Shown in pieces: positions 54,492 to 63,617 of a DNA stretch of 64,000 nt. The notes beneath the pieces were generated by a model. It saw nothing but the letters and a program-made list of their open reading frames with translations. It did no database searches and was not told where the DNA came from. The DNA lies in the NCBI RefSeq assembly GCF_014646355.1, contig NZ_BMNH01000019.1:2126-66125 (forward strand). The letters are read 5' to 3'. A program made the position numbers and the translations under genes. Source of the DNA: Nonomuraea cavernae (lineage in GTDB: Bacteria > Actinomycetota > Actinomycetes > Streptosporangiales > Streptosporangiaceae). Position 1 is the first letter of the stretch, and each line of letters starts with the position of its first letter.

Positions 54492-55655
54492 ATGCCGGAC
54501 CTGATCGTCATCGGTGCCGGAGTGGTGGGCGCGGCGTGCGCCCACTACGCGGCGCGCGCCGGACTCGACGTGACCGTGATCGACCGCGGTCCCGTCGCCG
54601 GCGGCACGACCGGCGCGGGCGAGGGCAACGTCCTGGTCTCCGACAAGGAACCCGGTCCCGAACTGGACCTCGCCGTGCTGTCCCGCCGCCTGTGGCGCGC
54701 GCTCGCCGAGGACGCCGGGCCCGGCGGCTTCGAGTACGAGCCCAAGGGCGGCCTGGTCGTCGCCGAGACCCCGGAGATCCAGCGGCGGCTGGCCGCGCTG
54801 GCCGCGCTGACCGCGGCCAGCGGTGTCGAGCACACCGTGGTGGCGGGCGAGGACCTGCGCGGCTACGAGCCGCATCTGGCCGGTGGGCTGGCCGGCGGTG
54901 TCCACTACCCGCAGGACGCCCAGGTGCAGCCCATGCTGGCGGCCGCCCGGCTGCTCGGCCACGGCTCCATCCGGCTGCGCACCGACGTCACCGTGACCGG
55001 ATTCACCCGCTCCGGCGAGCGGGTGACCGGCGTGCGCACCGACCGGGGCGACCTGACCGGCGACGCGGTGATCAACGCGGCCGGCACCTGGGGCGGCGAG
55101 ATCGCCGCGCTGGCCGGCGTCGAGCTGCCCATCCTGCCCCGGCGCGGGTTCATCCTGGTCACCGAGCCGCTGCACCGGCCGCTGGTCCGGCACAAGGTCT
55201 ACACCGCCGCCTACGTGACGAACGTGGCCAGCGACGCGGCCGGCCTGGAGACCTCGGCCGTCGTCGAGGGCACCCCTGCCGGGACCGTGCTCATCGGGGC
55301 CAGCAGGGAACGGGTCGGCTTCGACCGCACGACGTCGGTGCCGGTGCTGTCCCGGCTGGCCGCGCAGGCCGTCGCCCTGTTCCCGGCGCTGCGCGACGTG
55401 CGGGTCATCAGGTCCTACTGCGGGTTCCGGCCGTACTGCCCCGACCATCTGCCGGTGATCGGCCCGGATCCACGCGCTCCCGGGCTCTATCACGCGTGCG
55501 GCCACGAGGGCGCGGGCATCGGGCTCGCGCCGGCGAGCGGTCACCTGCTCGCCCAGGTTCTCACCGGCCGGCGCCCCGAGCTGGACCTGCGCCCCTTCCG
55601 CCCCGACCGATTCGAACCCGCCCTTCGCCCCGACCGCTTCGAGGAGCCGGCGTGA
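54492..55655 (+). CDS. D-hydroxyproline dehydrogenase beta-type subunit (DAO family FAD oxidoreductase)
   Basis: 387 aa. N-terminal FAD Rossmann motif DLIVIGAGVVGAACAHYAARAG, GGTTGAGEGNVLVSDK, and C-terminal GHEGAGIGLAPASG. Related to the FAD subunit of bacterial D-hydroxyproline dehydrogenase (LhpB/HcnC-like) and to glycine oxidase. GGAGG 4 nt before ATG 54492. It is followed at 4-nt overlap by a small ferredoxin-like subunit and an FAD/NAD-type subunit, the usual three-part enzyme. Confidence 0.85.
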   Translation: MPDLIVIGAGVVGAACAHYAARAGLDVTVIDRGPVAGGTTGAGEGNVLVSDKEPGPELDLAVLSRRLWRALAEDAGPGGFEYEPKGGLVVAETPEIQRRLAALAALTAASGVEHTVVAGEDLRGYEPHLAGGLAGGVHYPQDAQVQPMLAAARLLGHGSIRLRTDVTVTGFTRSGERVTGVRTDRGDLTGDAVINAAGTWGGEIAALAGVELPILPRRGFILVTEPLHRPLVRHKVYTAAYVTNVASDAAGLETSAVVEGTPAGTVLIGASRERVGFDRTTSVPVLSRLAAQAVALFPALRDVRVIRSYCGFRPYCPDHLPVIGPDPRAPGLYHACGHEGAGIGLAPASGHLLAQVLTGRRPELDLRPFRPDRFEPALRPDRFEEPA

Positions 55656-55900
55656 GCGACGCCTTCCAGATCACCGTCGACGGCCGGCCCGTGCCCGTGA
55701 CGCGCGGCCAGACGATCGGCGCGGCCCTGCACGCGGCGGGCGTCCGCTCGTGGCGCACCACCCGCCTCGGCGGCCGGCCGCGCGGGCTCTTCTGCGGGAT
55801 CGGGATCTGCTTCGACTGCCTGGTCAGCGTGAACGGCCGCCCGCCGGAACGCGCCTGCCTGCTGGACGCCCGGCCCGGAGACGAGGTGACCACGTCTTGA
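55652..55900 (+). CDS. [2Fe-2S] subunit of hydroxyproline dehydrogenase
   Basis: 82 aa plant-type ferredoxin domain. Ligands C48, C53, C56 and C69 (CGIGICFDC ... RACL). Such small subunits bridge the two flavoproteins of the LhpB-E-F / HcnABC enzymes. GTG 55652 and TTGA at its stop give 4-nt overlaps on both sides. Confidence 0.88.
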   Translation: MSDAFQITVDGRPVPVTRGQTIGAALHAAGVRSWRTTRLGGRPRGLFCGIGICFDCLVSVNGRPPERACLLDARPGDEVTTS

Positions 55901-57333
55901 CCTCCTCCCCAGGCCCGAACTCGGGGTCTCCGGCGCGGTCCATGTCCGGTCAGCCCGGCTCGGATCCGGTGACCTGCGACGTCGTGGTGGTCGGCGGCGG
56001 GCCGGCCGGGGTGGCGGGCGCCCTCACGGCGGCCCGGCGGGGGCTGCGCGTCGTGCTCCTCGACTCCGGCGCGCGGCTCGGCGGCCAGTACTTCCGCCAT
56101 CCCGCCGTCGCCGTACGGCCCGGCACAGCGGGGTTCGACCGTTTCGTACGCCAGGCGCGCGCCCTCGACCGGCAGGCCCGGGTGCTGCTCAGGCACCAGG
56201 TGTGGGCCGTGAGCCGTGACGATGACCTGGTCGTGCACTGCCTGGCCCCCGGCGGCGGTGCCGTCACCGTCCGGTGCCGCGGCCTGCTCATCGCCACCGG
56301 CGCCCACGACCGGGCGCTGCCGTTCCCCGGCTGGGACCTGCCCGGGGTGCTCACGGCGGGTGGCGCCCAGGCGCTGCTCAAGGGCGACGGCGTGGTGGCC
56401 GGCCGGCGGATCGTCGTGGCCGGGACCGGCCCGTTCCTGCTGCCCGTCGGCGCCGGCCTGGCCGGGGCCGGAGCGCGGGTGCTCGGCGTGTTCGAGGCCG
56501 GCGGCGGCCTCGGCCTGGCCCGCCACCCGCTGCCCGCGCTGGCCAGGGCCGGGGAGGCCGCGGGGTACGCGCTGGCCCTGGCCCGGCACCGCGTGCCGTA
56601 CCGGACCCGCCGGGCCGTGGTCGCCGCGCACGGCGAGCGCGAGCTGGAGGCCGTCACGGTGGCCCGGCTCGACCGCGACTGGAACGTGCTGGCCACCCGC
56701 CGGATCGCCTGCGACACGCTGGCCGTGGGGTACGGCTTCGTGCCCCAGATCGACCTCGGCGTCCAGCTCGGCTGCGACACGCGCGCCGACGTGGACGGCA
56801 GCCCTGTCCTGGCCGTGGACGGCGCGCAGCGCACCTCGGTGGAGGGCGTCTGGGCGGCCGGTGAGCCCACCGGCGTCGGCGGGTGGCGGCTCGCCGAGCT
56901 CGAAGGACGCATCGCGGGCCTGGCCATCGCCGCTCATGCCGCCCCGGACGCCCCGGCCGCCGGACGGGTGACGGAGGCGCTGATCCGCCGGCGCGGGCGG
57001 CTGCGGGCGTTCGGCCGGGCGCTGCAGGAGGCGTACCCGGTCCGGCCGGGCTGGCGGGGATGGCTGCGCGACGACACCCTGGTGTGCCGGTGCGAGGAGG
57101 TGCCACTCGGCCGGATCCGCGAGGCGCTGCGGCTCGGCGCCACCGACGCCCGCTCGGTCAAGCTGCTGGCCAGGCCCGGGATGGGCTGGTGCCAGGGCCG
57201 CGTCTGCGGCTACGCCGTCGCCCGCCTGGCCGGTGAGCCGCCCGGCCCGCCGCGCCGCCCCGTCGTCCAGCCCGTCAGCCTCGGCACCCTGGCCGAGCCA
57301 CCCCACCCCCTCTCCTGGAAGGATCTGCCGTGA
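55897..57333 (+). CDS. Hydroxyproline dehydrogenase alpha-type subunit (FAD/BFD)
   Basis: 478 aa. FAD motif CDVVVVGGGPAGVAGALTAA, second dinucleotide fold IVVAGTGPFLLPVGAGLAGAG, and a C-terminal BFD-like iron-sulfur site VCRCEEVPLG ... GMGWCQGRVCG. TTG 55897 is proposed because it overlaps the preceding stop exactly as every other junction in this operon does and has GAGG 10 nt upstream; ATG 55942 and GTG 55969 are alternatives. LhpE/HcnB-like electron-transfer subunit. Confidence 0.85.
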   Translation: MTSSPGPNSGSPARSMSGQPGSDPVTCDVVVVGGGPAGVAGALTAARRGLRVVLLDSGARLGGQYFRHPAVAVRPGTAGFDRFVRQARALDRQARVLLRHQVWAVSRDDDLVVHCLAPGGGAVTVRCRGLLIATGAHDRALPFPGWDLPGVLTAGGAQALLKGDGVVAGRRIVVAGTGPFLLPVGAGLAGAGARVLGVFEAGGGLGLARHPLPALARAGEAAGYALALARHRVPYRTRRAVVAAHGERELEAVTVARLDRDWNVLATRRIACDTLAVGYGFVPQIDLGVQLGCDTRADVDGSPVLAVDGAQRTSVEGVWAAGEPTGVGGWRLAELEGRIAGLAIAAHAAPDAPAAGRVTEALIRRRGRLRAFGRALQEAYPVRPGWRGWLRDDTLVCRCEEVPLGRIREALRLGATDARSVKLLARPGMGWCQGRVCGYAVARLAGEPPGPPRRPVVQPVSLGTLAEPPHPLSWKDLP

Positions 57334-58223
57334 TCGAACGCGTCAAGCCGTGGCAGGGCGTCATGGTCGCCACCGCCCTCCCGCTCCGCGACGACCTGTC
57401 CGTCGACTTCGACGGCTACGCCGAGCACTGCCGCTGGCTGACCGCGGGCGGCTGCGACGGCGTGGTGCCCAACGGCTCGCTGGGCGAGTACCAGACGCTC
57501 ACCGCCGAGGAACGGGCCAGGGTGGTGCTGACCGCCGTCGAGGCCGTCGGCGGGGCCCAGGTGATGCCGGGCGTCGGCGCGTACGGCGCGGCCGAGTCGC
57601 GGCGCTGGGCCGAGCAGGCGGGCGAGGCGGGCTGCGGATCGGTGCTGCTGCTGCCGCCCAACGCCTACCGGGCGGACGAACGGGCCGTGATGGAGCACTA
57701 CCGCGAGGTGGCCAGGGCAGGGGTGCCCATCGTGGCGTACAACAACCCCTACGACACCAAGGTGGACCTGACGCCCGCCCTGCTCGCCCGGCTGTCCGAG
57801 GAGGGCCTGATCGTGGCGGTGAAGGAGTTCACCGGCGACCCGCGCCGGGCCTACGAGCTGGCCGAGCTGGCTCCCCGGCTCGACCTGCTGATCGGGTCCG
57901 ACGACGTGCTGCTCGAACTGGCGCTGGCCGGAGCCGTCGGCTGGATCGCCGGCTACCCCAACGCGCTGCCCGCCTCCAGCGTGGCGCTCTACCGGGCCGC
58001 GCTGGCCGGCGACCTGGACACCGCGCTGCCCCTCTACCGCACGCTGCACCCGCTGCTGCGCTGGGACTCCAAGACCGAGTTCGTCCAGGCCATCAAGCTG
58101 TCCATGGACCTGGCGGGACGGCACGGCGGCCCCTGCAGGCAGCCCCGCGCCCCGCTGACGGACGAGCAGGCCGCGGCCGTCCGCGCCGCCACGGAGAAGG
58201 TCCTGGGGGAGGGGCTGCGATGA
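57330..58223 (+). CDS. DHDPS-family deaminase (likely pyrroline-4-hydroxy-2-carboxylate deaminase)
   Basis: 297 aa TIM barrel. Schiff-base K165 (IVAVKEFTGD) and Y137 (PIVAYNNPYDTK); GxxGE entrance loop is PNGSLGEYQTL. In hydroxyproline pathways the family member (LhpC-type) converts 1-pyrroline-4-hydroxy-2-carboxylate to 2-oxoglutarate semialdehyde. The function here rests on context. GTG overlaps the previous stop by 4 nt. Confidence 0.83.
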   Translation: MIERVKPWQGVMVATALPLRDDLSVDFDGYAEHCRWLTAGGCDGVVPNGSLGEYQTLTAEERARVVLTAVEAVGGAQVMPGVGAYGAAESRRWAEQAGEAGCGSVLLLPPNAYRADERAVMEHYREVARAGVPIVAYNNPYDTKVDLTPALLARLSEEGLIVAVKEFTGDPRRAYELAELAPRLDLLIGSDDVLLELALAGAVGWIAGYPNALPASSVALYRAALAGDLDTALPLYRTLHPLLRWDSKTEFVQAIKLSMDLAGRHGGPCRQPRAPLTDEQAAAVRAATEKVLGEGLR

Positions 58224-59221
58224 GGACCGGGCGGGTCTTCCACGCCGTCGACTCGCACACCGAGGGCATGCCCACCCGGGTCGTCGTCGGCGGCGTCGGC
58301 GTGATCCCCGGCGCCAGCATGGCCGAACGGCGCGTCCACTTCCGTGACCACCTCGACCACCTCCGCAGGCTGCTGATGAACGAGCCGCGCGGCCACGCCG
58401 CCATGAGCGGCGCCATCCTGCAGCCGCCCACCCGGCCCGACGCCGACTGGGGCGTGCTGTTCATCGAGGTGTCCGGGCTGCTGCCGATGTGCGGCCACGG
58501 CACCATCGGCGTCGCCACCGTCCTGGTCGAGACCGGCATGGTGGAGGTCGTCGAGCCCGTCACCACCGTGCGACTGGAGGTGCCCGCCGGGCTCGTCGTG
58601 GTCGACGTGGCCGTTCAGGACGGCATGGCCACCGCCGTGACGCTGCGCAACGTGCCCTCCTACAGCGACCGGCTCGACGCCTCGGTGACCGTGCCGGGGT
58701 ACGGCGAGATCCGCTACGACCTGGCCTACGGCGGCAACTTCTACGCGATCGTCGGCCTCGATTCCTACGACCTGCCGTTCGACCGCGCGGCCAAGAACGA
58801 GATCCTGGCCGCCGGGCTGGCCACGATGAAGGCGATCAACGCGGCCGACGAGCCGGTCCACCGCGAGGACGACCGCATCCGGGGCTGCCACCACGTCTAC
58901 TTCGCGGCTCCCGGCTCCGACGCCCACCGCTCGCGCCACGCGATGGCGATCCACCCCGGCTGGTTCGACCGCTCACCCTGCGGCACCGGCACCAGCGCCC
59001 GGATGGCCCAGCTGCACGCCCGCGGCGAGCTCCCGCTGGGCCGCGACTTCGTCAACGAGTCGTTCATCGGCACCCACTTCGTCGGCCGGCTGCTGGAGGA
59101 GACCACGGTCGGCGGCGCGCCCGCCGTGGTGCCGTCGATCACCGGCCGCGCCTGGCTGACCGGCACCGCCCAGTACTTCCTCGACCCGCGCGACCCGTTC
59201 CCCGAAGGGTTCGAGCTGTGA
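58220..59221 (+). CDS. Proline racemase-family enzyme 1 (4-hydroxyproline epimerase-like)
   Basis: 333 aa. Both catalytic cysteines are present: C91 in PMCGHGTIG and C254 in RSPCGTGTSA. The Cys/Cys pair is that of proline racemases and hydroxyproline 2-epimerases, not of the Ser/Thr-containing 3-hydroxyproline dehydratases. Likely epimerises trans-4-hydroxy-L-proline to cis-4-hydroxy-D-proline, the dehydrogenase substrate. ATGA overlap with the preceding gene. Confidence 0.87.
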   Translation: MRTGRVFHAVDSHTEGMPTRVVVGGVGVIPGASMAERRVHFRDHLDHLRRLLMNEPRGHAAMSGAILQPPTRPDADWGVLFIEVSGLLPMCGHGTIGVATVLVETGMVEVVEPVTTVRLEVPAGLVVVDVAVQDGMATAVTLRNVPSYSDRLDASVTVPGYGEIRYDLAYGGNFYAIVGLDSYDLPFDRAAKNEILAAGLATMKAINAADEPVHREDDRIRGCHHVYFAAPGSDAHRSRHAMAIHPGWFDRSPCGTGTSARMAQLHARGELPLGRDFVNESFIGTHFVGRLLEETTVGGAPAVVPSITGRAWLTGTAQYFLDPRDPFPEGFEL

Positions 59222-60189
59222 CCGTCACCACCGTCGACTACCACACCGGCGGCGAGCCGTTCCGGATCGTCACCGCGGGCGTGCCCGCCATCCCCGGCGC
59301 CACGGTGCTCGATCGCCGCGCCGCCGCGAGCGCCCCGGAGATCGACCGGGTGCGGCGGCTGCTCTGCCACGAGCCGCGGGGCCACGCCGACATGTACGGC
59401 TGCTTCGTGGTCCCGCCCGACGACGACGGCGCCCACCTGGGCGCGCTGTTCTGGCACAAGGACGGCTACTCCACCGCCTGCGGCCACGGCACGATCGCGC
59501 TCGGCGTGCACGCCGTCCAGGAGGGCCTGGTCGAGGCCGATCCCGACGGCGACACCGACGTGGTCGTGGACGTGCCGTCGGGCCGCGTCACCGCCCGGGT
59601 GCGCTGCTCCGGCGGCCGCGTCCGGTCCGTCACGTTCGTCAGCGTCCCGTCGTACGTGATCGCCCGCGCCGTCCCCGCCGCCGGAGTCGAGGCCGACCTG
59701 TCGTACGGCGGGGCGATCTACGCCTCCGTGCCGGCCGGGGCGCTCGGCCTGGCGGTCGAGCCGGAGTACCTGACCGAGCTGATCGCCCACGGCCGCCGGA
59801 TCAAGACGGATCTCGCCGGGCATCCGGCCACCCGGCACCCGGGCGACGACCGGCTGTCCGGCGTCTACGGCGTGATCTTCTACGACGAGCTGCCCGGCGG
59901 CGACGGCCACGTCCGCCAGCGCAACGTCACCGTCTTCGCCGACGGCGAGGTGGACCGCTCGCCGTGCGGCTCCGGCACCGCCGCCCGGCTCGCGCTGCTG
60001 CACGACCAGGGCGTGCGCGAGCCGCTCGTGCACGAGAGCATCGTCGGCAGCGTCTTTCGCGCCCGGGTCACCCGGGTGACCGGCGACGGCGTCGTCCCCG
60101 AGATCGAGGGCATGGCCTACCGCACCGGCAGGCACGTCTTCGAGCTCGATCCCGCCGACCCCGTCGGCACCGGATTCACCCTGCGATGA
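59218..60189 (+). CDS. Proline racemase-family enzyme 2
   Basis: 323 aa paralogue, quite diverged from the preceding one. C88 (STACGHGTIA) and C250 (RSPCGSGTAA) are kept. Because both cysteines remain, epimerase or racemase chemistry is more likely than dehydration, though a trans-3-hydroxyproline role cannot be excluded. GTGA overlap before it and ATGA after it. Confidence 0.83.
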   Translation: MTVTTVDYHTGGEPFRIVTAGVPAIPGATVLDRRAAASAPEIDRVRRLLCHEPRGHADMYGCFVVPPDDDGAHLGALFWHKDGYSTACGHGTIALGVHAVQEGLVEADPDGDTDVVVDVPSGRVTARVRCSGGRVRSVTFVSVPSYVIARAVPAAGVEADLSYGGAIYASVPAGALGLAVEPEYLTELIAHGRRIKTDLAGHPATRHPGDDRLSGVYGVIFYDELPGGDGHVRQRNVTVFADGEVDRSPCGSGTAARLALLHDQGVREPLVHESIVGSVFRARVTRVTGDGVVPEIEGMAYRTGRHVFELDPADPVGTGFTLR

Positions 60190-61166
60190 TGCCGGCCATG
60201 GACCATCTCGACGCCGCCGCCATCGAGCGCCTGGTGCCCGTGGCGCGTGCCGTACAGATCCTGGAGGACGCCCTGCGGGCCGGCCTCGACCCCGAGGCGA
60301 CGCCGCGGCGGCCGGTGGTCGAGCTGCCCGCCGGGCAGCTCCTGCTGATGCCCGCCGCGGCGGGCCGGTACGCCGGGATCAAGGCCGTCACCGTCGCGCC
60401 CGGCAACCCGGGGCGCGGCCTGCCCCGGATCCAGGGCACCTACCTGCTGTTCGACGGCGACACCCTGGCCCCGCTGGCCACCCTGGACGGCGGCGCGCTC
60501 ACCTCGTCGCGCACCCCGGCCGTCTCCGCGCTCGCCGTCCGGCATCTGGCCGGCCCGGACGCCCGCGAGCTGGTGGTGTTCGGCACCGGCCCGCAGGCGT
60601 GGGGGCACGTCGTCGCGCTCGGCGCGGTGCGGCCGGTCGAGCGCGTGACCGTCGTCGGCCGCGACCCCGGCCGCCTGGAGGACTTCGCGGCCCGCTGCCG
60701 CGCCCGCGGGCTGACCACGCGGGCCCTGCGCGGCGGGGCGTGGGACGGCGACCGCGCCGCGCGGGAGGAGCTCGCGGAGGCGCTGTCGCGGGCCGACCTC
60801 ATCGCCTGCTGCACGACCGCCAGGGAACCGTTGTTCCCCGGTAAGCTGCCCCGCGACGGCGCCACCGTCGTCGCGATCGGCTCGCACGAGCCTGACGCCC
60901 GAGAGCTCGACGGTGACCTGATCGCCCGGGCCACCGTGGTCGTCGAGGCCAGGTCGGCCGCGTTGGCCGAAGCAGGCGATGTGGTCGTCCCGATCCGCCA
61001 CGGTACGATCACCACTGGTCATCTTGCCGGAAACCTCGCCGATCTGATCGCCGGCCGGGTTCGCACCGGTCCCGGGCCTCGTGTGTTCAAGGGCACGGGC
61101 ATGGCCTGGGAGGACCTGGTGGTCGCGGCCGCCGCCTACGAAGCGTGGAACGCAGGGAAGGGATGA
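60186..61166 (+). CDS. Ornithine cyclodeaminase/mu-crystallin family reductase
   Basis: 326 aa. GGALTSSRTPAVSALAVRHL, the NAD(P) loop VVFGTGPQAWGHV and GSHEPDARELD are typical. In proline/hydroxyproline operons this family supplies delta-1-pyrroline-2-carboxylate reductase, the partner of a 3-hydroxyproline dehydratase. ATG 60186 overlaps the previous stop (ATGA); ATG 60189 follows directly. Confidence 0.85.
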   Translation: MMPAMDHLDAAAIERLVPVARAVQILEDALRAGLDPEATPRRPVVELPAGQLLLMPAAAGRYAGIKAVTVAPGNPGRGLPRIQGTYLLFDGDTLAPLATLDGGALTSSRTPAVSALAVRHLAGPDARELVVFGTGPQAWGHVVALGAVRPVERVTVVGRDPGRLEDFAARCRARGLTTRALRGGAWDGDRAAREELAEALSRADLIACCTTAREPLFPGKLPRDGATVVAIGSHEPDARELDGDLIARATVVVEARSAALAEAGDVVVPIRHGTITTGHLAGNLADLIAGRVRTGPGPRVFKGTGMAWEDLVVAAAAYEAWNAGKG

Positions 61167-61170
61167 GCGG

Positions 61171-61842
61171 ATGGCTGACCGGCTCGACCTGCCGATGGTG
61201 GGGGAGCGGCAGAGCCTGCGCGAGCAGGTGGCGCACGCGCTCCGCGCCGCGCTGATCACCGGCGAGATGCGGCCCGGCGTGGTCTACTCCGCGCCGATGC
61301 TGGCCCAGCAGTTCGGCGTCTCCGCCACGCCGGTCCGCGAGGCGATGCTCGACCTGGCCAAGGAGGGCCTGGTCGAGGCCGTCCGCAACAAGGGCTTCCG
61401 GGTGACCGAGCTGTCCGACCGGGATCTCGACGAGCTGACCGAGATCCGGCGGCTGATCGAGGTGCCGACCGTGACCCGCCTGGCCGACGCCTCGCGGGCG
61501 GCCGACTTCGAACGGCTCCGGCCGCTCGCCGAGGAGATCGTGGCCGCCGCCGAGCGAGCCGACCTGCTCGGCTACGTCGACGCCGACCTGCGCTTCCACG
61601 TGGAGCTGCTGGCCCTGTCGGGCAACGACCACCTGGTGGCCGTGGTCAGGGACCTGCGCAACCGGGCCCGGCTCTACGGCCTGTCACAGCTGGTCGCGCG
61701 CGGCGGGCTGCCCGACTCGGCGCGCGAGCACCTGGCCCTGCTCGACGCCCTGGCCCGCGGCGACCAGGGGGCCGTGGGCCGGCTCATGGCCGAGCACATC
61801 CATCACGTACGCGGCATCTGGGCGGGCTCGCCGTCAACCTGA
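61171..61842 (+). CDS. GntR/FCD transcriptional regulator
   Basis: 223 aa. N-terminal winged helix (LAQQFGVSATPVREAMLDLAKEG) and C-terminal all-helical FCD ligand domain with metal-type His (DLRFHVELLALSGN, MAEHIHHVRG). Likely senses a hydroxyproline intermediate and controls the operon from the palindrome at 54465. ATG 61171, 4 nt after the reductase stop, with GGGAAGGGA upstream. Last gene of the operon; its 3' end overlaps the convergent exporter gene by 9 nt. Confidence 0.88.
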   Translation: MADRLDLPMVGERQSLREQVAHALRAALITGEMRPGVVYSAPMLAQQFGVSATPVREAMLDLAKEGLVEAVRNKGFRVTELSDRDLDELTEIRRLIEVPTVTRLADASRAADFERLRPLAEEIVAAAERADLLGYVDADLRFHVELLALSGNDHLVAVVRDLRNRARLYGLSQLVARGGLPDSAREHLALLDALARGDQGAVGRLMAEHIHHVRGIWAGSPST

Positions 61843-62787
61843 CGGAGCCGACCGGCTCGGCCGGGGCATGCGCGGCGTCCGCGTGGAGCCGAGGCTGGCG
61901 GCCACGATGCAGACGATGGCCGCCCACTGCTGGACGTGCAGCATCTCGCTCAGCACCAGCACGCCGATCAGCGCGGCCGCCGCGGGTTCCATGCTCATCA
62001 GGATGCCGAAGACGTGCTTGGGCATCCGCCGCAGCGCCTGCAGCTCCAGCGAGTACGGGATCACCGACGACAGCAGTCCCACGCCCACGCCGATCAGCAG
62101 CAGCTCCGGCTGGAGCAGGCTCGCGCCGCCCGTCGTGACGCCCACGGGCGCGATCAGCAGCGCCGAGATGATCATCGCGATCGACAGCCCCGAAGTGCCG
62201 GGGAAGCGCTGGCCCGCCGCGGCCGACAGCAGGATGTAGGCCGCCCAGCAGGCGCCGGCCACCAGGGCGAAGCCGATGCCCACCCAGCTCGTCGTCTCCG
62301 ACTCGCCCCACGGCGCGAGCAGCGCCACGCCCAGGCCCGCGAGCCCGATCCAGACCAGGTCCAGCCGTCGCCGCGACGCCGCCACGGCGACGCCGAGCGG
62401 CCCGAGGAACTCGATGGCCACCGCGACGCCCAGCGGCAACCTGGCCAGCGCCTCGTAGAACGACAGGTTCATCAGCGCGAGCGTCGCGCCGAAGGTCAGC
62501 CCCACCGCCCAGTCGCGCCAGGACATGCCCTTCAGTTTCGGGCGGGCCACCACGGCCATGATCAGCGCGCCCGCCGCGATGCGCACGAACACCACCGCGC
62601 TCGGCGGCAGCGCCGCGAACAGCTCCTTGGCGAACCCCGCGCCCAGCTGCACGGAGAAGATCGCCAGCAGCACCAGCCCGGACGGCGGGATCGAGTCGGC
62701 CGCCGTACGCAGCAGGCTTCCGGGCCGGGGCAGGCCGCGATCCAGGGGATCGTCGAGGGCGAAGGCGGTGGTCACGGGACTCCTCAT
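61834..62787 (-). CDS. EamA/RhtA-type transporter
   Basis: 317 aa, ten predicted membrane helices in two EamA repeats (first about 38-160, second 170-300). The RhtA-like features GVAVAIEFLGPLGVA and FGILMSMEPAAAALIG are present. Such proteins export amino acids or metabolites; being next to the hydroxyproline operon, export of an amino acid is possible but unproven. Convergent with the regulator gene. Confidence 0.87.
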   Translation of the reverse strand: MRSPVTTAFALDDPLDRGLPRPGSLLRTAADSIPPSGLVLLAIFSVQLGAGFAKELFAALPPSAVVFVRIAAGALIMAVVARPKLKGMSWRDWAVGLTFGATLALMNLSFYEALARLPLGVAVAIEFLGPLGVAVAASRRRLDLVWIGLAGLGVALLAPWGESETTSWVGIGFALVAGACWAAYILLSAAAGQRFPGTSGLSIAMIISALLIAPVGVTTGGASLLQPELLLIGVGVGLLSSVIPYSLELQALRRMPKHVFGILMSMEPAAAALIGVLVLSEMLHVQQWAAIVCIVAASLGSTRTPRMPRPSRSAPSG

Positions 62788-63617
62788 GGGCGGGTATCCG
62801 TTAGAGGGTAGTCAGCGCGACCGACATATCTGTATTCAGGGTGGTGCTACTGGATCAGCTGCCGAGGTCCCCCGGCCATGGAGGCATGACGGCACTCGCC
62901 CCGCCCATCACGCTCTCCCGGCCCCCGCTCGCCCTGTCCGTGGCGTCCTTCGTCAGCAGCTTCGACCGGTTCGCCGTGAGCCCGATGCTGGTCCTGATCG
63001 CGCTCGACCTGCACGTGCCGCTGGCCGCGGCCGTGGTGGCGGCCAGCGGCTACTTCCTCGCCTACGGCCTGTCGCAACCGCTGTGGGGCGTGCTGTCCGA
63101 CCGTTTCGGGCGGGTGCCGGTGATGCGCGCCGCCCTGCTCGGGGCCGCGGCCGCCGGAGCCGTCTCGGCCCTGATGCCGGCGCTCGGGGCGCTCGTCGCC
63201 GCCCGGATCGTCGCCGGCGCCTGCTTCGGCGCGGTGATCCCCACCTCGCTCACCTACGTCGGCGACGCCGTCCAGCCCTCGATCCGCCAGCGCGCCCTGA
63301 CCGACCTCATGGGCGCCACCGCCCTCGGCACCGCCGCGGCCACCGGGTTCGGCGGCGTGCTGGCCGACCTGGTCGACTGGCGCGTGGTCTTCACCGTGCC
63401 GGCGGCCCTGGCGCTGGGCTGCGCGATCTGGCTGCGCCGCGTGCCCGAGCCGCCCGGCGGCGCGAACGGCCGGCTCGGCACGCCCGTCGGCGCGGTGCTC
63501 AGGCATCGCTGGGCCCTGCTGGTCTTCGTGCTGGCCTTCGTGGAGGGCGCCGTGCTGCTCGGCGTCATGCCGTTCCTCGCCCCCGCCCTCCAGCACGGCG
63601 GCACCACCGCCGCTGTT

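Noticed and set aside
57233..58219. Apparent 662-aa fusion of a long N-terminal part with proline racemase 1
   Set aside because: The N-terminal part is out-of-frame shadow of the DHDPS-like gene; the ATGA overlap at 58220 gives the real start.
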